A DNA stretch of 64,000 nt from Corynebacterium aquilae DSM 44791 (GCF_001941445.1 NZ_CP009245.1:581992-645991), one strand, 5' to 3'; shown: positions 53,626 to 63,528, counted from the first letter of the stretch. Numbers and translations: made by a program. The notes: generated by a model from the sequence alone, not told the origin.

Positions 53626-54652
53626 CAGCGCCGCGATCTATGCCCCCGAAAGGGGGTGCTGTGGTGTGTCTTGGTTGAGTTTTTCCCTGCTCATGCTCGG
53701 CTTCGTGGTGGGGAGTGCTTGCCGACTTGACATCCCCTCATGTGGGGGTGATGTCTGATGTTTGGTGAGCTTTTGGGGGGTTAGCTTGTGAGTTCTTGGG
53801 GGTGTTGGAGGCATGGCTTGACGTGCGGGGCCTGCTGTTCGAGCAGGTGGCTGGTGACGCTGTGGCGTTTAGTGAAAGTTGAAAGTGCTTTTTTATTCGA
53901 TTATCGGGGCGGCAACAAATATGGTTCTGTCAAAAAATCTATTGCATTTTTAAAGTGTTACTAATGAACTTTTTCCGCATTTTAAAATGGTGACTTTTGG
54001 GGGCGGAAGAATGCTTTTGTGATGCATTCTTTTTCCGTTTTGGAGGGTGGGAAACGTTGCCCTCCATGCGGGTTTGCGCACTACGTCACCGAAGTGGGCT
54101 TAACCACGGTTTTGTGCACAAATCGGGATTGGGTGCGCGGCGGGGTGGGGCTAAGTTTTGGCCGCGCATCCCAAGCAGGTCTTATGCATAGTTATTTATG
54201 GACTGTCTGAGGAGTGGAGTATGCACCCATGAGTCCCACCGCCCCCGACCGCTTCCGCTGCACTCCACACACCGCCACACCCTTCCAGCGCGCCCGCCCC
54301 CACATCTTCCCGGCGGGTGCACTACGGGGGGAAGTGATGTGGAGTTGTGTTGTTTTCTCGCCTTCATCATGGGCCAAAGCCGTGCGCCGGATGCCCGCAC
54401 CCGCCACCGCACGGCCAGCCCGCGAAAAACAACTGACATGGCGTCGCAAACCGACATCCCCCGAAGACCCCACCCAAACGCCACGCCGCCTGCTTGCGCC
54501 CGGTGCTCTAAAGTGGACGAAGACAACCCACCGGCTTTCCGCGCCCACCGCGCCCCGCCGCGCACTGTCGAACCCCACCAAAACAAAACTATCGCCGCGA
54601 CGTTAACCGCCAATGGCACGCGTTGTGGCACCACAGGAGTGTGAATCCCAGC
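53626..54652. other. 1-kb non-coding stretch upstream of sahH
   Basis: No gene with coding bias. It holds a CCCCC-GAAA-GGGGG hairpin (53643-53656), a GACATC..GATGTC hairpin (53729-53755), an AT-rich island (53885-53990) with the perfect palindrome CATTTTAAAATG and a partial second copy, and from about 54200 normal G+C. The sahH leader may be long, since no convincing -10 lies close to its ATG. No SAH riboswitch could be identified. Confidence 0.5.
53729..53755. other. Hairpin in the 53.6-54.6 kb stretch
   Basis: GACATC-CCC / GGG-GT-GATGTC closing a 7-nt loop; could terminate the DUF4259-like transcript or be part of a small RNA. Confidence 0.45.
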
Positions 54653-56095
54653 ATGGATTTCAAGGTCGCCAATCTCGGTCTGCACGAAGCTGGCCGTCAC
54701 CAGATTCGCCTCGCGGAACACGAGATGCCCGGGCTGATGGAGCTGCGTCGCGAATACGCCGAGCAGCAGCCCCTGAAAGGCGCCCGCATTGCGGGGTCCA
54801 TCCACATGACTGTGCAAACCGCAGTGCTCATCGAAACCCTGGTGGCCTTGGGCGCAGAAGTGCGCTGGGCGTCCTGCAACATTTTCTCCACCCAGGATGA
54901 AGCCGCGGCAGCGGTGGTCGTCGGCCAAGGCACCGAAGACAACCCGCAGGGCGTGCCGGTGTTCGCGTGGAAGGGTGAAACCCTCGAAGAATACTGGTGG
55001 TGCGTGGACCAAATCTTCACCTGGGGGCAAGACGCTGACGGCGCAGAAATCCTGCCCAACATGATCCTCGACGACGGTGGCGACGCCACCATGGCCGTCA
55101 TCCGCGGCACCGAATACGAAGCGGCCGGCGTGGTGCCCCCGGCAGACGACAACGACTCCGACGAGCACAAAGCCTTCTTGGGGATGCTCCGCGAAGTCCT
55201 TGAGCGCGCCCCCGGGCGCTGGGGACGCATCGCGCAATCCGTGCGCGGCGTCACTGAAGAAACCACCACCGGCGTGCACCGCCTCTACCACTTCGCGGAG
55301 GAAGGCACCCTGCCGTTCCCCGCGATGAACGTCAACGACGCCGTCACCAAGTCCAAGTTCGACAACAAATACGGCACCCGCCACAGCCTCATCGACGGCA
55401 TCAACCGCGCCACCGACATGCTCATGGGCGGCAAAAACGTCCTCATCTGTGGCTACGGCGACGTCGGCAAGGGCTGCGCCGAAGCCATGGCCGGACAAGG
55501 CGCACGCGTCTCGGTGACCGAAGCCGACCCCATCAACGCCCTCCAAGCACTCATGGACGGCTTCCCCGTCGTCACCGTCGACGAAGCCATCGCCAATGCC
55601 GACATCGTCATCACCGCCACCGGCAACCTCGGCATCATCACCTTCGAGCAGATGCTGAAGATGAAAAACCACGCCCTGCTCGGCAACATCGGCCACTTCG
55701 ACAACGAAATCGACATGCACTCCCTGCTGCACCGCGACGACGTGCAGCGCGTCAACATCAAACCCCAGGTCGATGAGTTCATCCTGCCCAACGGCAACGC
55801 CATCATCGTGCTCAGCGAAGGCCGCCTGCTCAACCTCGGCAACGCCACCGGACACCCCAGCTTCGTGATGTCCACCAGCTTCGCCGACCAAACCATCGCC
55901 CAAATCGAGCTGTTCACCAACTACCGCAACTACGACAAGCAGGTCTACCGACTGCCGAAGATCCTCGACGAAAAAGTCGCGCGCATCCACGTCGAAGCCC
56001 TCGGCGGCAGCCTGACCACACTGACCAAAGAACAAGCCGAATACATCGGCGTCGACGTCGCAGGCCCCTACAAGCCCGAGCACTACCGCTACTAA
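54653..56095 (+). CDS. sahH: S-adenosyl-L-homocysteine hydrolase
   Basis: 480 residues. Splits SAH into adenosine and homocysteine, relieving inhibition of methyltransferases; tightly bound [40 protein letters not shown], catalytic [28 protein letters not shown], Rossmann [24 protein letters not shown] and the terminal KPEHYRY (Lys/Tyr contact NAD of a neighbour). It carries the 40-residue insertion typical of actinobacterial and plant forms. ATG 54653 fits the family; AGGAG lies 13 nt upstream, a long spacing. Confidence 0.96.
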   Translation: MDFKVANLGLHEAGRHQIRLAEHEMPGLMELRREYAEQQPLKGARIAGSIHMTVQTAVLIETLVALGAEVRWASCNIFSTQDEAAAAVVVGQGTEDNPQGVPVFAWKGETLEEYWWCVDQIFTWGQDADGAEILPNMILDDGGDATMAVIRGTEYEAAGVVPPADDNDSDEHKAFLGMLREVLERAPGRWGRIAQSVRGVTEETTTGVHRLYHFAEEGTLPFPAMNVNDAVTKSKFDNKYGTRHSLIDGINRATDMLMGGKNVLICGYGDVGKGCAEAMAGQGARVSVTEADPINALQALMDGFPVVTVDEAIANADIVITATGNLGIITFEQMLKMKNHALLGNIGHFDNEIDMHSLLHRDDVQRVNIKPQVDEFILPNGNAIIVLSEGRLLNLGNATGHPSFVMSTSFADQTIAQIELFTNYRNYDKQVYRLPKILDEKVARIHVEALGGSLTTLTKEQAEYIGVDVAGPYKPEHYRY

Positions 56096-56224
56096 ACCCC
56101 ACCGCCCCGAAAGACATACCACCACCCACACCGGCGCCCGGCCAAGCCGCGGCGCCGGTGCCCCACGACGCCACCCCAGGGCACCTCCGGGCACACCAGG
56201 CACACAAAGAAAGCCCCACAGCAG

Positions 56225-56887
56225 ATGATCATCGCCATCGAAGGCATCGACGGAGCCGGAAAAAACACCCTCACCCAAGCACTGGTTTCCGCACTCCGCG
56301 ACGACCCCCACCACCCAGTCGCCGTCACCTGCGCCGGCTTTCCCCGCTACGGCACCCGCTACGCCGACCTTGCCAGTGACGCCCTCAACCACCAGATGGG
56401 CGACATCGTCGACTCCATCCACGCCATGGCCCTGCTTTTCGCCCTCGACCGCGAAGCCTTTCTCCACACCCTCAACGACTACGCCCACGGCGGGCCCAAA
56501 CAGCACGAAGTGCTCCTACTCGACCGCTACGTCGCCTCCAACGCCGCCTACACCGCCGCCCGCCTCGACGACCCCGCCGGCGCCCAATGGGTCGCCGACC
56601 TCGAATTCGGACGCTTCCGCCTACCCACCCCAGACCTGCAAATCCTCCTCGACACCCCCGTCGAACTCGCCCAACAACGCGCCGCCAGCCGCGAAGCAGC
56701 CGACGCCAGCCGCACCCGGGACGCCTACGAACGCGACACCAGCCTGCAAGCCCGCACCGCAGACAACTACCGCACCCTGGTAGCCACCGGTTGGCCTCAC
56801 CACAGCGAATGGATCACCGCCCCCGCAGACATCGATGTCTCCGCCCTCGCCGCCGACATCGCCACCCGCGTCCGCACCCGCATCTAA
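56225..56887 (+). CDS. tmk: Thymidylate kinase
   Basis: 220 residues. Phosphorylates dTMP to dTDP. P-loop EGIDGAGKNTL (6-16), LLLDRYVASNAAY (DRY/H motif, base binding) and a lid region AASREAADASRTRDAYERD. Asn-Thr after the P-loop lysine replaces the usual Ser/Thr pair, still compatible with Mg binding. ATG 56225 follows sahH by 129 bp; weak GAAAG upstream. Conserved order sahH-tmk-mtrA. Confidence 0.93.
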   Translation: MIIAIEGIDGAGKNTLTQALVSALRDDPHHPVAVTCAGFPRYGTRYADLASDALNHQMGDIVDSIHAMALLFALDREAFLHTLNDYAHGGPKQHEVLLLDRYVASNAAYTAARLDDPAGAQWVADLEFGRFRLPTPDLQILLDTPVELAQQRAASREAADASRTRDAYERDTSLQARTADNYRTLVATGWPHHSEWITAPADIDVSALAADIATRVRTRI

Positions 56888-56995
56888 CAACCCCGCCACC
56901 AGCCCAACCCACCGCCGCACCGCAACATATTTGTGCCCAACATCAAATGGTTGGCTCCAGACAACCACCAGCGGAATATGAAACACTAGAAAGCT

Positions 56996-57676
56996 ATGAG
57001 CGCCACCATCCTTGTCGTCGACGACGATCCCGCAATCTCCGAAATGCTGAGCCTGGTCCTGCAGGCCGAAGGTTTCAACACCGTCGTCGTCGCCGACGGC
57101 GCCGAAGCCATCACCACCGCGGCAAACGTCAACCCGGACCTCATCCTCCTCGACCTCATGCTGCCCGGCATGAACGGCATCGACGTCTGCCGCGCCATTC
57201 GCAGCCGCTCCAGCGTGCCGATCGTGATGCTCACCGCCAAAACCGACACCGTCGACGTCGTGCTTGGGCTGGAATCCGGGGCCGACGACTACGTCAACAA
57301 GCCCTTCAAACCCAAAGAACTCGTCGCCCGCATCCGCGCCCGCCTGCGCCGCGCCGAAGACCCCGCACCCGACCAGCTAACCATCGGGGACCTCGAAATC
57401 AACGTCTCCGGGCACAGCGTGCGCCGCGACGGCGAAGACATCCAGCTCACCCCCCTCGAATTCGAACTGCTGCTGGAACTAGCCCGGAAACCCCAACAGG
57501 TGCTCACCCGCGAAGAACTGCTGGAAAAAGTGTGGGGCTACCGCCACTCCAGCGACACCCGCCTAGTCAACGTGCACATTCAGCGGCTCCGGGCCAAGAT
57601 CGAAAAAGATCCAGAAAACCCCCAAATTGTCCTCACCGTCCGCGGCGTCGGATATAAGACCGGGCACGCAGGCTAG
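56996..57676 (+). CDS. mtrA: Response regulator MtrA
   Basis: 226-residue OmpR-family regulator. Receiver with acidic triad DDDP (9-12), phospho-acceptor Asp53 in LLDLMLPGMNG, switch Thr in MLTAKTD and Lys in NKPFKP; DNA-binding winged helix (about 130-224) with RREELLEKVWGYRHSSDTRLVNVHIQRLR-type recognition. MtrAB controls wall hydrolases, osmoprotectant uptake and chromosome-replication-linked genes. ATG 56996 preceded by AGAAAG. mtrB follows after 3 nt. Confidence 0.96.
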   Translation: MSATILVVDDDPAISEMLSLVLQAEGFNTVVVADGAEAITTAANVNPDLILLDLMLPGMNGIDVCRAIRSRSSVPIVMLTAKTDTVDVVLGLESGADDYVNKPFKPKELVARIRARLRRAEDPAPDQLTIGDLEINVSGHSVRRDGEDIQLTPLEFELLLELARKPQQVLTREELLEKVWGYRHSSDTRLVNVHIQRLRAKIEKDPENPQIVLTVRGVGYKTGHAG

Positions 57677-57679
57677 GCC

Positions 57680-59665
57680 GTGGACACGCCCGACAAGGAC
57701 ACCACCCCCGTCCACTCGCGCACCACACCTCGCCTCCCCGTCCCCATCACCCCACCACTAAACCCCCCGCGCGACACCGTCGAAGTCATCGATAGCCCCC
57801 GGCCCAGCGCCGACGCCGGGCCACTTCGTCGTGCCTTCATGCACGTCGAAGAATTTTTTCGCAGGCTCCTCAACAAAGGCATGGAATCCTGGCGCACCAG
57901 CCTCCAGGTCAAAGTCATCGGCTCCATCGTGGCCGCCTCACTCACCGTCATCCTGATCCTCGGATTCGTGATGATCAGCATCGTGGCGCAACGCCTCATC
58001 GACACCAAGCTCGCCTTCGCCAGCCAAGAAATCGAACGCTCCCGCGCCATCGTCGAAGCCCAAGTCGAAGCCACCGACACCTCCAACTCCCTGCAGGTGC
58101 GTCTGAACTCCGCCCGCGCAGCACTGACCAGCCGCAACCAACAATCCAGCGACACCGCCGCCGTATTCGAACCGGTGCTGGTGGTGCACACCGGCGACGG
58201 ATCAACCACCACCAGCCCCGAGGGCTACTCCATCCCGGACCAGCTCCTCGACTTCGTCGACCACCAAAACATCTCCTACCAGTACACCACCGTCACCCGC
58301 GCCGATAACACCCACTACAAAGCGCTCATCATCGGCACCCCCACCAGCACCGACATTCAAGACCTCACCCTGTTTTTGGTGTTCCCCCTCGACAACGAGG
58401 AAGCCACCATGGGGCTAACCCGAGGACTCCTGCTGGCCGGCGGGCTGGTGCTGATCATCCTGCTGGTCGTCATCGCGTGGCTGTCCACCAAACAGGTCAC
58501 CGGCCCGCTGCGCTCCGCCAGCCGGATTGCGGAACGCTTCGCCGGCGGGCACCTGCGGGAACGCATGCTCGTCAACGGGGAAGACGAAATGGCCCGCCTA
58601 GCGCAATCCTTCAACGCGATGGCGGAATCTCTGTCGAAACAGATCCGCCAGCTGGAAGAGTACGGCGACCTGCAACGCCAATTCACCTCCGATGTGTCCC
58701 ACGAACTGCGCACCCCCTTGACCACCGTGCGCATGGCCGCCGACATGATCGCCGACCGTAAAGAAGACCTCGACGTGATCACCCAACGCGCCTCCGAGCT
58801 GATGGTGCGCGAACTCGACCGCTTCGAAAGCCTCCTGGCGGACCTGCTGGAAATCTCCCGCCACGACGCCGGCATGGCGGATCTGGCGGAAGAACGCGTC
58901 GATATTCGTTCCGTCGTCAACCAGGCCTGGCAGCAGACCCAACACCTCGCCGACGAACTGGGGGTGGCGGTGCTGTTCTACCAGCCACAGGAGCCGGTCT
59001 ACGCCACCATCGATTCCCGCCGCATCGAAAGAATCCTGCGCAACCTCTTAGCCAACGCCATCGACCACTCCGAGTCCCGCCCCGTGGAGGTGCTGCTCGC
59101 CGCCAATGAGGACGCGGTCGCCATCACTGTGACCGACCACGGCGTCGGCCTAAAACCAGGCCAGGAGGACTTGGTCTTCAACCGCTTCTGGCGCGCCGAT
59201 CCCTCCCGGGTGCGGCACTCCGGCGGCACCGGTTTGGGCCTGGCCATCTCCCACGAGGACGCGGTTTTGCACGGCGGCATCCTCGACGCCGCCGGCACCC
59301 CCGGCGTCGGCAGCGTGTTCCGGCTTACCCTGCCCCGCACCCCGGGCGGCTCCTACGGTAGCGCCCCCCTGGAGTTGATTCCGCCGGAACCCTTCGACGA
59401 GGACACTGCCAACACTTTGGGGGAATTGCCCGCCGGCGCCTACGACATGCACGGTGATGTTCCCTCCCCGCGCACCGGCGATGCAAACCTGTCGGCCAGC
59501 CCGGCAGATGAGCCCACAGCGGTGCCGGTTGATCCCCTCGCCGGGGTGGATGATTTGCATGAGTTCAGTGCCGAAGAGATCACCGATGAACTACTCAGCG
59601 CGCTCGGCGACGACTGGGATGACGAACCCGAAGACGACCACACGGAAGGGGAGCAGCCGCGATGA
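57680..59665 (+). CDS. mtrB: Sensor histidine kinase MtrB with extended termini
   Basis: 661 residues against about 503 in C. glutamicum. Two membrane helices (78-104, 247-270) flank a sensor loop of about 140 residues; HAMP (about 270-323), HisKA with His341 in DVSHELRTPL, HATPase with NLLANAIDHS, DHGVGL and GGTGLGLAIS. Extra parts: a Pro-rich cytoplasmic N-terminus (1-50) and an acidic C-terminal tail (about 556-661) rich in Asp, Glu and Pro. GTG 57680 lies 3 nt after the mtrA stop; the stop overlaps lpqB (ATGA). Phosphorylates MtrA. Confidence 0.95.
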   Translation: MDTPDKDTTPVHSRTTPRLPVPITPPLNPPRDTVEVIDSPRPSADAGPLRRAFMHVEEFFRRLLNKGMESWRTSLQVKVIGSIVAASLTVILILGFVMISIVAQRLIDTKLAFASQEIERSRAIVEAQVEATDTSNSLQVRLNSARAALTSRNQQSSDTAAVFEPVLVVHTGDGSTTTSPEGYSIPDQLLDFVDHQNISYQYTTVTRADNTHYKALIIGTPTSTDIQDLTLFLVFPLDNEEATMGLTRGLLLAGGLVLIILLVVIAWLSTKQVTGPLRSASRIAERFAGGHLRERMLVNGEDEMARLAQSFNAMAESLSKQIRQLEEYGDLQRQFTSDVSHELRTPLTTVRMAADMIADRKEDLDVITQRASELMVRELDRFESLLADLLEISRHDAGMADLAEERVDIRSVVNQAWQQTQHLADELGVAVLFYQPQEPVYATIDSRRIERILRNLLANAIDHSESRPVEVLLAANEDAVAITVTDHGVGLKPGQEDLVFNRFWRADPSRVRHSGGTGLGLAISHEDAVLHGGILDAAGTPGVGSVFRLTLPRTPGGSYGSAPLELIPPEPFDEDTANTLGELPAGAYDMHGDVPSPRTGDANLSASPADEPTAVPVDPLAGVDDLHEFSAEEITDELLSALGDDWDDEPEDDHTEGEQPR

Positions 59666-61389
59666 CCGCGCATAAAGCAGCCCACGCCACGCTGGCAGTG
59701 CTGACCGCCCTCAGCGTTGCTTCCTGCACCTCGCTGCCCGGCGATGGCTCCCCGCAGGTGCTCCGCAGCTACCAGCCGGCACTACCCAGCGAAGACAACG
59801 CCTCACCGGTCGATGGGCGAGAACCCGACCTGTTGCTGCGCGACTTCTTCGCAGCCTGCGGCCGGCCCACCGGTGGACACCAAGTGGCCCGCAGCTACTT
59901 GACCACCCGGGCCGCAGAAAGCTGGAATGATGCCGCCGGCACCACCGTGGTTGATCGCATCGACATCAATGCCCAAGCCGGTGGCACCGACGACAAAATC
60001 ACCTACGTCATCCGCGGCGGGGTGATTGGTGCTTTGGGCACCGGTGGCACCTTCACCCCGAAACCCGGGGAAACCGAAGCGATAATCGAGCTGGTCAAGG
60101 TCGATGGGCAATGGCGCATCGACAGCCTGCCGCAGGGAGTGCTGCTGGAGCGCACGGAACTGCAAAACAACTTCAGCCCCCAGAACCTGTTCTTCTTCGA
60201 CAGCACTGGGCGTTTCCTGGTGCGCGATCGGCGCTGGGTATACACCCGCCAACCGCAGTTGGACACGGCGCTGATCTCCCTGCTGATGGAAGGACCCAAA
60301 GGGCTGCTGGCCCCCGGCGTGGAGACCGCGGTTCCTCCAGGGGCCACCCTGGTCGGCTACGACGGCGCCTACAAGTTCTCCGGGTTTGGAAACCTTTCCC
60401 CGGAGGCGCGCCACAAGTTCGCGGCTCAAGTGATCTGGACGCTAGCCAAAGGTGGCATCACCGGCCCTTATCGGATCGAACTCGATGGGGCCCCGATCGA
60501 CCCTAACGTGCCCGACCTGGACGTTGAAGACGTCGCTGAATTCAACCCCTCCGCAGCCTCCACGGCGGTGGCCCCGCTGTACGCCCTCTCGAATGGTTCC
60601 CTGGTCAAAGCCGAGGGGGATAGCCTGGTGCCCGAAGGTAACGGGCTGGGCTCGAGCGGGAAACTGCAATCCGCGGCGGTGAGTGTGAGCGGGGAACTGT
60701 CGGCCGGTGTTCTCGTCGACGGCGCCGACGAAGCACAGCGCTCCACCTTGCTGGTCGGACCGCCCAGTGGCGGCCTGACCGACGTGCTGCAGGCCCGCAC
60801 CTTGACCTCGCCCAGTTTCGAATACGACGCCATCGCGTTGTGGACGGTTAGTGACGGGCGAGCCATCGTGCGCATCGCCCGCTCCACCACCACCGGTGAA
60901 ATGACCCAGCAGGCGGTGCAAGTGCCCTTCCTCGATGAGGACGAACACCGCGACCTCAACATCGATGAACTCAAACTGTCTCCCGCGGGCGTGCGCGCCG
61001 CGATGATTATCGACGGCAACGTCTACGTCGGCACCGTATCCCGGCCCGGCCCCGGGGAACGCCGCATGGACAACGTCGTCCAGGTCGCCCCCGCCATTGG
61101 TGCCTCCGCAGTCAGTATCGATTGGATGCACGACGGCTCAATTATCGTCGGAACCTCAGAGGCCGATACCCCTGTCTGGCGGGTCGAGCCGGACGGCTCC
61201 GGCGCCACTCCGCTGCCCAGCGGCAACATCACCGCCCCGGTGACAGCGGTAGCGACCTCCAGCACCACCTTGTTCATCACCGATGCCCGCGCGGCCCTCC
61301 AGCTGCCGATCAACTCCAACTCCTCCGCGTTTTGGCGTGAAGTGCCCTCCCTGGTGGGAACCCGCGCCACCCCCATCGTCGGCAGCTAG
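59662..61389 (+). CDS. lpqB: Lipoprotein LpqB
   Basis: 575 residues. Signal peptide with lipobox SVASC (Cys22). An N-terminal NTF2-like region, a GerMN domain (about 190-290, RQPQLDTALISLLMEGPKGL) and a C-terminal beta-propeller-like part (about 320-570). LpqB binds the outside of MtrB and modulates its signalling. Start ATG 59662 overlaps the mtrB stop by 4 bp, so mtrA-mtrB-lpqB is one operon. Confidence 0.95.
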   Translation: MTAHKAAHATLAVLTALSVASCTSLPGDGSPQVLRSYQPALPSEDNASPVDGREPDLLLRDFFAACGRPTGGHQVARSYLTTRAAESWNDAAGTTVVDRIDINAQAGGTDDKITYVIRGGVIGALGTGGTFTPKPGETEAIIELVKVDGQWRIDSLPQGVLLERTELQNNFSPQNLFFFDSTGRFLVRDRRWVYTRQPQLDTALISLLMEGPKGLLAPGVETAVPPGATLVGYDGAYKFSGFGNLSPEARHKFAAQVIWTLAKGGITGPYRIELDGAPIDPNVPDLDVEDVAEFNPSAASTAVAPLYALSNGSLVKAEGDSLVPEGNGLGSSGKLQSAAVSVSGELSAGVLVDGADEAQRSTLLVGPPSGGLTDVLQARTLTSPSFEYDAIALWTVSDGRAIVRIARSTTTGEMTQQAVQVPFLDEDEHRDLNIDELKLSPAGVRAAMIIDGNVYVGTVSRPGPGERRMDNVVQVAPAIGASAVSIDWMHDGSIIVGTSEADTPVWRVEPDGSGATPLPSGNITAPVTAVATSSTTLFITDARAALQLPINSNSSAFWREVPSLVGTRATPIVGS

Positions 61390-61469
61390 GGGACCCCACC
61401 ACTGGGAAATCCACAGCCTCCTTCCCACCCGCTTGCGGCCAAGCCTGGTCGGTGCGTACAAGCGAAACC

Positions 61470-62177
61470 ATGAGCAGTGGATCCAACCGGGTACGCAACA
61501 GCATCTCCGGGCTTTTCTCCTGGGTGGCTCACCCCGGCCAGCCAGTGGGTAGCGACCTGTTGGACATCGTGCTGCCCCACGAGTGCGCCGGCTGTGGGCG
61601 CGGGGGAGTGCGCTTGTGCGCCCACTGTCGGCGCACCCTACGCCAACCACCCGGCCGCACCTACGCCCGCCTCAGTCCACCGGTTCCGGTGTGGTCTTTC
61701 GGCCCCCACGCCGGCCCTCACCGTGGTGTGATCATCGCGCTTAAAGCGCGAGGCCGCCACGACATGGTCGAGTACCTGGCACGGGTGTACACAGCCGGTC
61801 TTACATACCTGGCCGCCCGAGGTGAGCTGCCCGAACCCGAGGAGTTGGTGCTGGTGCCCGCACCCTCCCGCAGATCCGCCCGCGCCGGAGGAACGGCCGA
61901 CGTGGTTGCGCAGATCGCCGACCGCACCCAAATCCCCGTCGCGCACTGTGTGGGATACCGCCGAACAGTCCGCGACAGCGTCGGCATGTCGCTGGCCGCC
62001 CGCAAAGAAAACGCCCAGCGCAACCTGGTAATCCGCGGAGAACTACCCGCCGCAAAGCCGGTGCTGCTCATCGACGACGTCATCACCACCGGCGCGACCC
62101 TGCAGACCACCGCCATGCGACTTATCGCCGAAGGGGTGAACGTCGTGGGGGCGCTGACGTTTTCCGCGGCGGGCTAA
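61470..62177 (+). CDS. comF: ComF family protein
   Basis: 235 residues. N-terminal zinc finger CAGCGRGGVRLCAHC (about 41-55) and a phosphoribosyltransferase domain with LLIDDVITTGATLQTTAMRL (PRPP loop). ComF supports DNA uptake in naturally competent bacteria but is widespread in actinobacteria, where its role is unclear. ATG 61470 has TACAAG, a near -10, 7 nt upstream; GTG 61452 is the longer alternative. Conserved between lpqB and hpf. Confidence 0.9.
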   Translation: MSSGSNRVRNSISGLFSWVAHPGQPVGSDLLDIVLPHECAGCGRGGVRLCAHCRRTLRQPPGRTYARLSPPVPVWSFGPHAGPHRGVIIALKARGRHDMVEYLARVYTAGLTYLAARGELPEPEELVLVPAPSRRSARAGGTADVVAQIADRTQIPVAHCVGYRRTVRDSVGMSLAARKENAQRNLVIRGELPAAKPVLLIDDVITTGATLQTTAMRLIAEGVNVVGALTFSAAG

Positions 62178-62447
62178 ACCGGTCTTTGATACCAGCTTTT
62201 CAGCTAGGTATCGCACCTGCGGCAGTATGCCAGTTTCACACTGTCCTGGGGCTATGCGGAAAGGATGTGCTTGGTCAAAAAAATTTTTTCGGCCACACGC
62301 TGCGGTAATGAAAGAAAGTCTGAAAACAAGGCAGCGAAAAGGTTATGACCAGATGTACCCTGAGGGTGTAGTAATTCCCGTCACCGACTGCGACGAGAGT
62401 AATCCCGCTCACGAACGCACGGTGGCCCGTACCGGGAGGTAAGTCAC
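62178..62447. other. hpf leader region
   Basis: No gene. It includes the strong A/T-centred stem at 62267-62297 and GGAGGT (62434-62439) for hpf. The promoter position is not clear. Confidence 0.4.
62267..62297 (+). promoter_or_regulatory. Stem with A7T6 centre in the hpf leader
   Basis: GTG..GGTC-AAAAAAA-TTTTTT-C-GGCC-A-CAC: arms pair (with one G-U) and the A/T run is self-complementary. In RNA it resembles an attenuator or terminator with a U tract inside; about 150 nt before the hpf start. Confidence 0.5.
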
Positions 62448-63086
62448 GTGACGACCCCTGCTGACATCAAGGTCAACATCACCGGACGCAACGTGGAGGT
62501 GCCCGAGCACTTCGCCGAGCGAGTTCATTCCAAGCTTGCGAAGATCGCCCGCCTCGATCCAACCCTCACCTTCTTCCATGTAGAGCTCCAGCACGAGCCC
62601 AACCCGCGCCGCTCTGAAGAATCCGACAGGATTCAGATCACCGCCACCGGCAAGGGCCACATCGCCCGCGCGGAAGCCAAGGAAGATTCCTTCTACGCCG
62701 CACTCGAAACGGCCATCAGCCGCATGGAGCGCTCCCTGCGCAAGGTCAAGGCCCGCCGCCAGATCAGCCGCTCCGGCCACCGCACTCCGAAGCCCATGGA
62801 CCAGGTCGCCCTCGAGCTCGCAGAGCAGGCCAAGACCATGGAAGCCCACCAGGAGGAGTACCAGGATCCTTACGCAGACTCCGTCGAGGACGTCCGTCCC
62901 GGCCAGATCGTCCGCACCAAGGAACACCCCGCCACCCCGATGAGCGTCGATGACGCCCTGAGCGAGATGGAGCTCGTCGGACACGACTTCTACCTGTTCA
63001 TCAACGAGGAAAACAACCGCCCCTCCGTTGTCTACCGCCGTCACGCCTACGACTACGGCATCATTGTCCTCACTGAAGAGAGCTAA
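62448..63086 (+). CDS. hpf: Long-form ribosome hibernation promoting factor
   Basis: 212 residues. N-terminal S30AE domain (about 6-110: VNITGRNVEVPEHFAERVHSKLAKIARLDP, FYAALETAISRMERSLRK) binds the 30S decoding centre; an acidic linker; and a C-terminal dimerisation domain (about 155-210: MSVDDALSEMELVGHDFYLFINEENNRPSVVYRRHAYDYGII) that joins two 70S ribosomes into 100S dimers in stationary phase. GTG 62448, GGAGGT eight bases upstream. Followed by hairpins and then secA1. Confidence 0.96.
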   Translation: MTTPADIKVNITGRNVEVPEHFAERVHSKLAKIARLDPTLTFFHVELQHEPNPRRSEESDRIQITATGKGHIARAEAKEDSFYAALETAISRMERSLRKVKARRQISRSGHRTPKPMDQVALELAEQAKTMEAHQEEYQDPYADSVEDVRPGQIVRTKEHPATPMSVDDALSEMELVGHDFYLFINEENNRPSVVYRRHAYDYGIIVLTEES

Positions 63087-63201
63087 GCGCCTACGCCGCT
63101 TTGCGCGCACAATAGCCACTGCGCACGAGTACACAGGACCTGTCAACCAGGCCGTGTGAATTACCGCGACAGCGCTATTGCGTAAGGTTCGGCCGGAACA
63201 T

Positions 63202-63228
63202 CCTCACCCAGCAGGCCGCTGGGTGAGG
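63202..63228 (+). terminator. Hairpin downstream of hpf
   Basis: Perfect 11-bp stem CCTCACCCAGC / GCTGGGTGAGG, 5-nt loop, no T run; 116 bp past the stop. Confidence 0.55.
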
Positions 63229-63314
63229 GGACGACGCGCTTAGCCACCGTTACCGGCAAGACGCCTTTTCATTAAGACGCCGAACCGACCCACGAGCGCA
63301 CACTCTTTATGGGT

Positions 63315-63361
63315 ACTGCCCCGCACCACCACCCACACAAGGGAAAACGGTGCGGGGCAGT
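63315..63361 (+). terminator. Second hairpin downstream of hpf
   Basis: 13-bp stem ACTGCCCCGCACC / GGTGCGGGGCAGT with a 21-nt loop. Confidence 0.5.
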
Positions 63362-63522
63362 GGCATGCCAACCCCCCCAAAAAAATCAAGTCGTCTTTCC
63401 GCGCGACCCCACCCGCGCAGCACCTCAACCCCAGCTACCGGCCGGGCCACAAACCTAGCCCGGGTGGAGCATGAGCACCACCTAGTTCACCCCTCATTCA
63501 TCTCTTTGTGGTTCAGCGCGTA

Positions 63523-63528
63523 GAATAG
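63523..63528 (+). promoter_or_regulatory. Candidate -10 of secA1
   Basis: TAGAAT; transcription would start near 63535, about 250 nt before the GTG at 63786. No clear -35. Confidence 0.4.

Noticed and set aside
54019-54210. 63-codon frame starting MMHSFSVLEGGK upstream of sahH
   Set aside because: No ribosome binding site, no coding bias and no family resemblance; kept only as part of the non-coding stretch.
54200-54652. SAH riboswitch in the sahH leader
   Set aside because: I could not find the conserved core or a matching pseudoknot by eye; an Infernal search with the SAH model would decide.
54182-56506. 774-codon open frame antisense to sahH and tmk
   Set aside because: It mirrors the GC-biased third positions of sahH, gives a Val/Gly/Asp/His-rich protein with no domain, and lacks a ribosome binding site.
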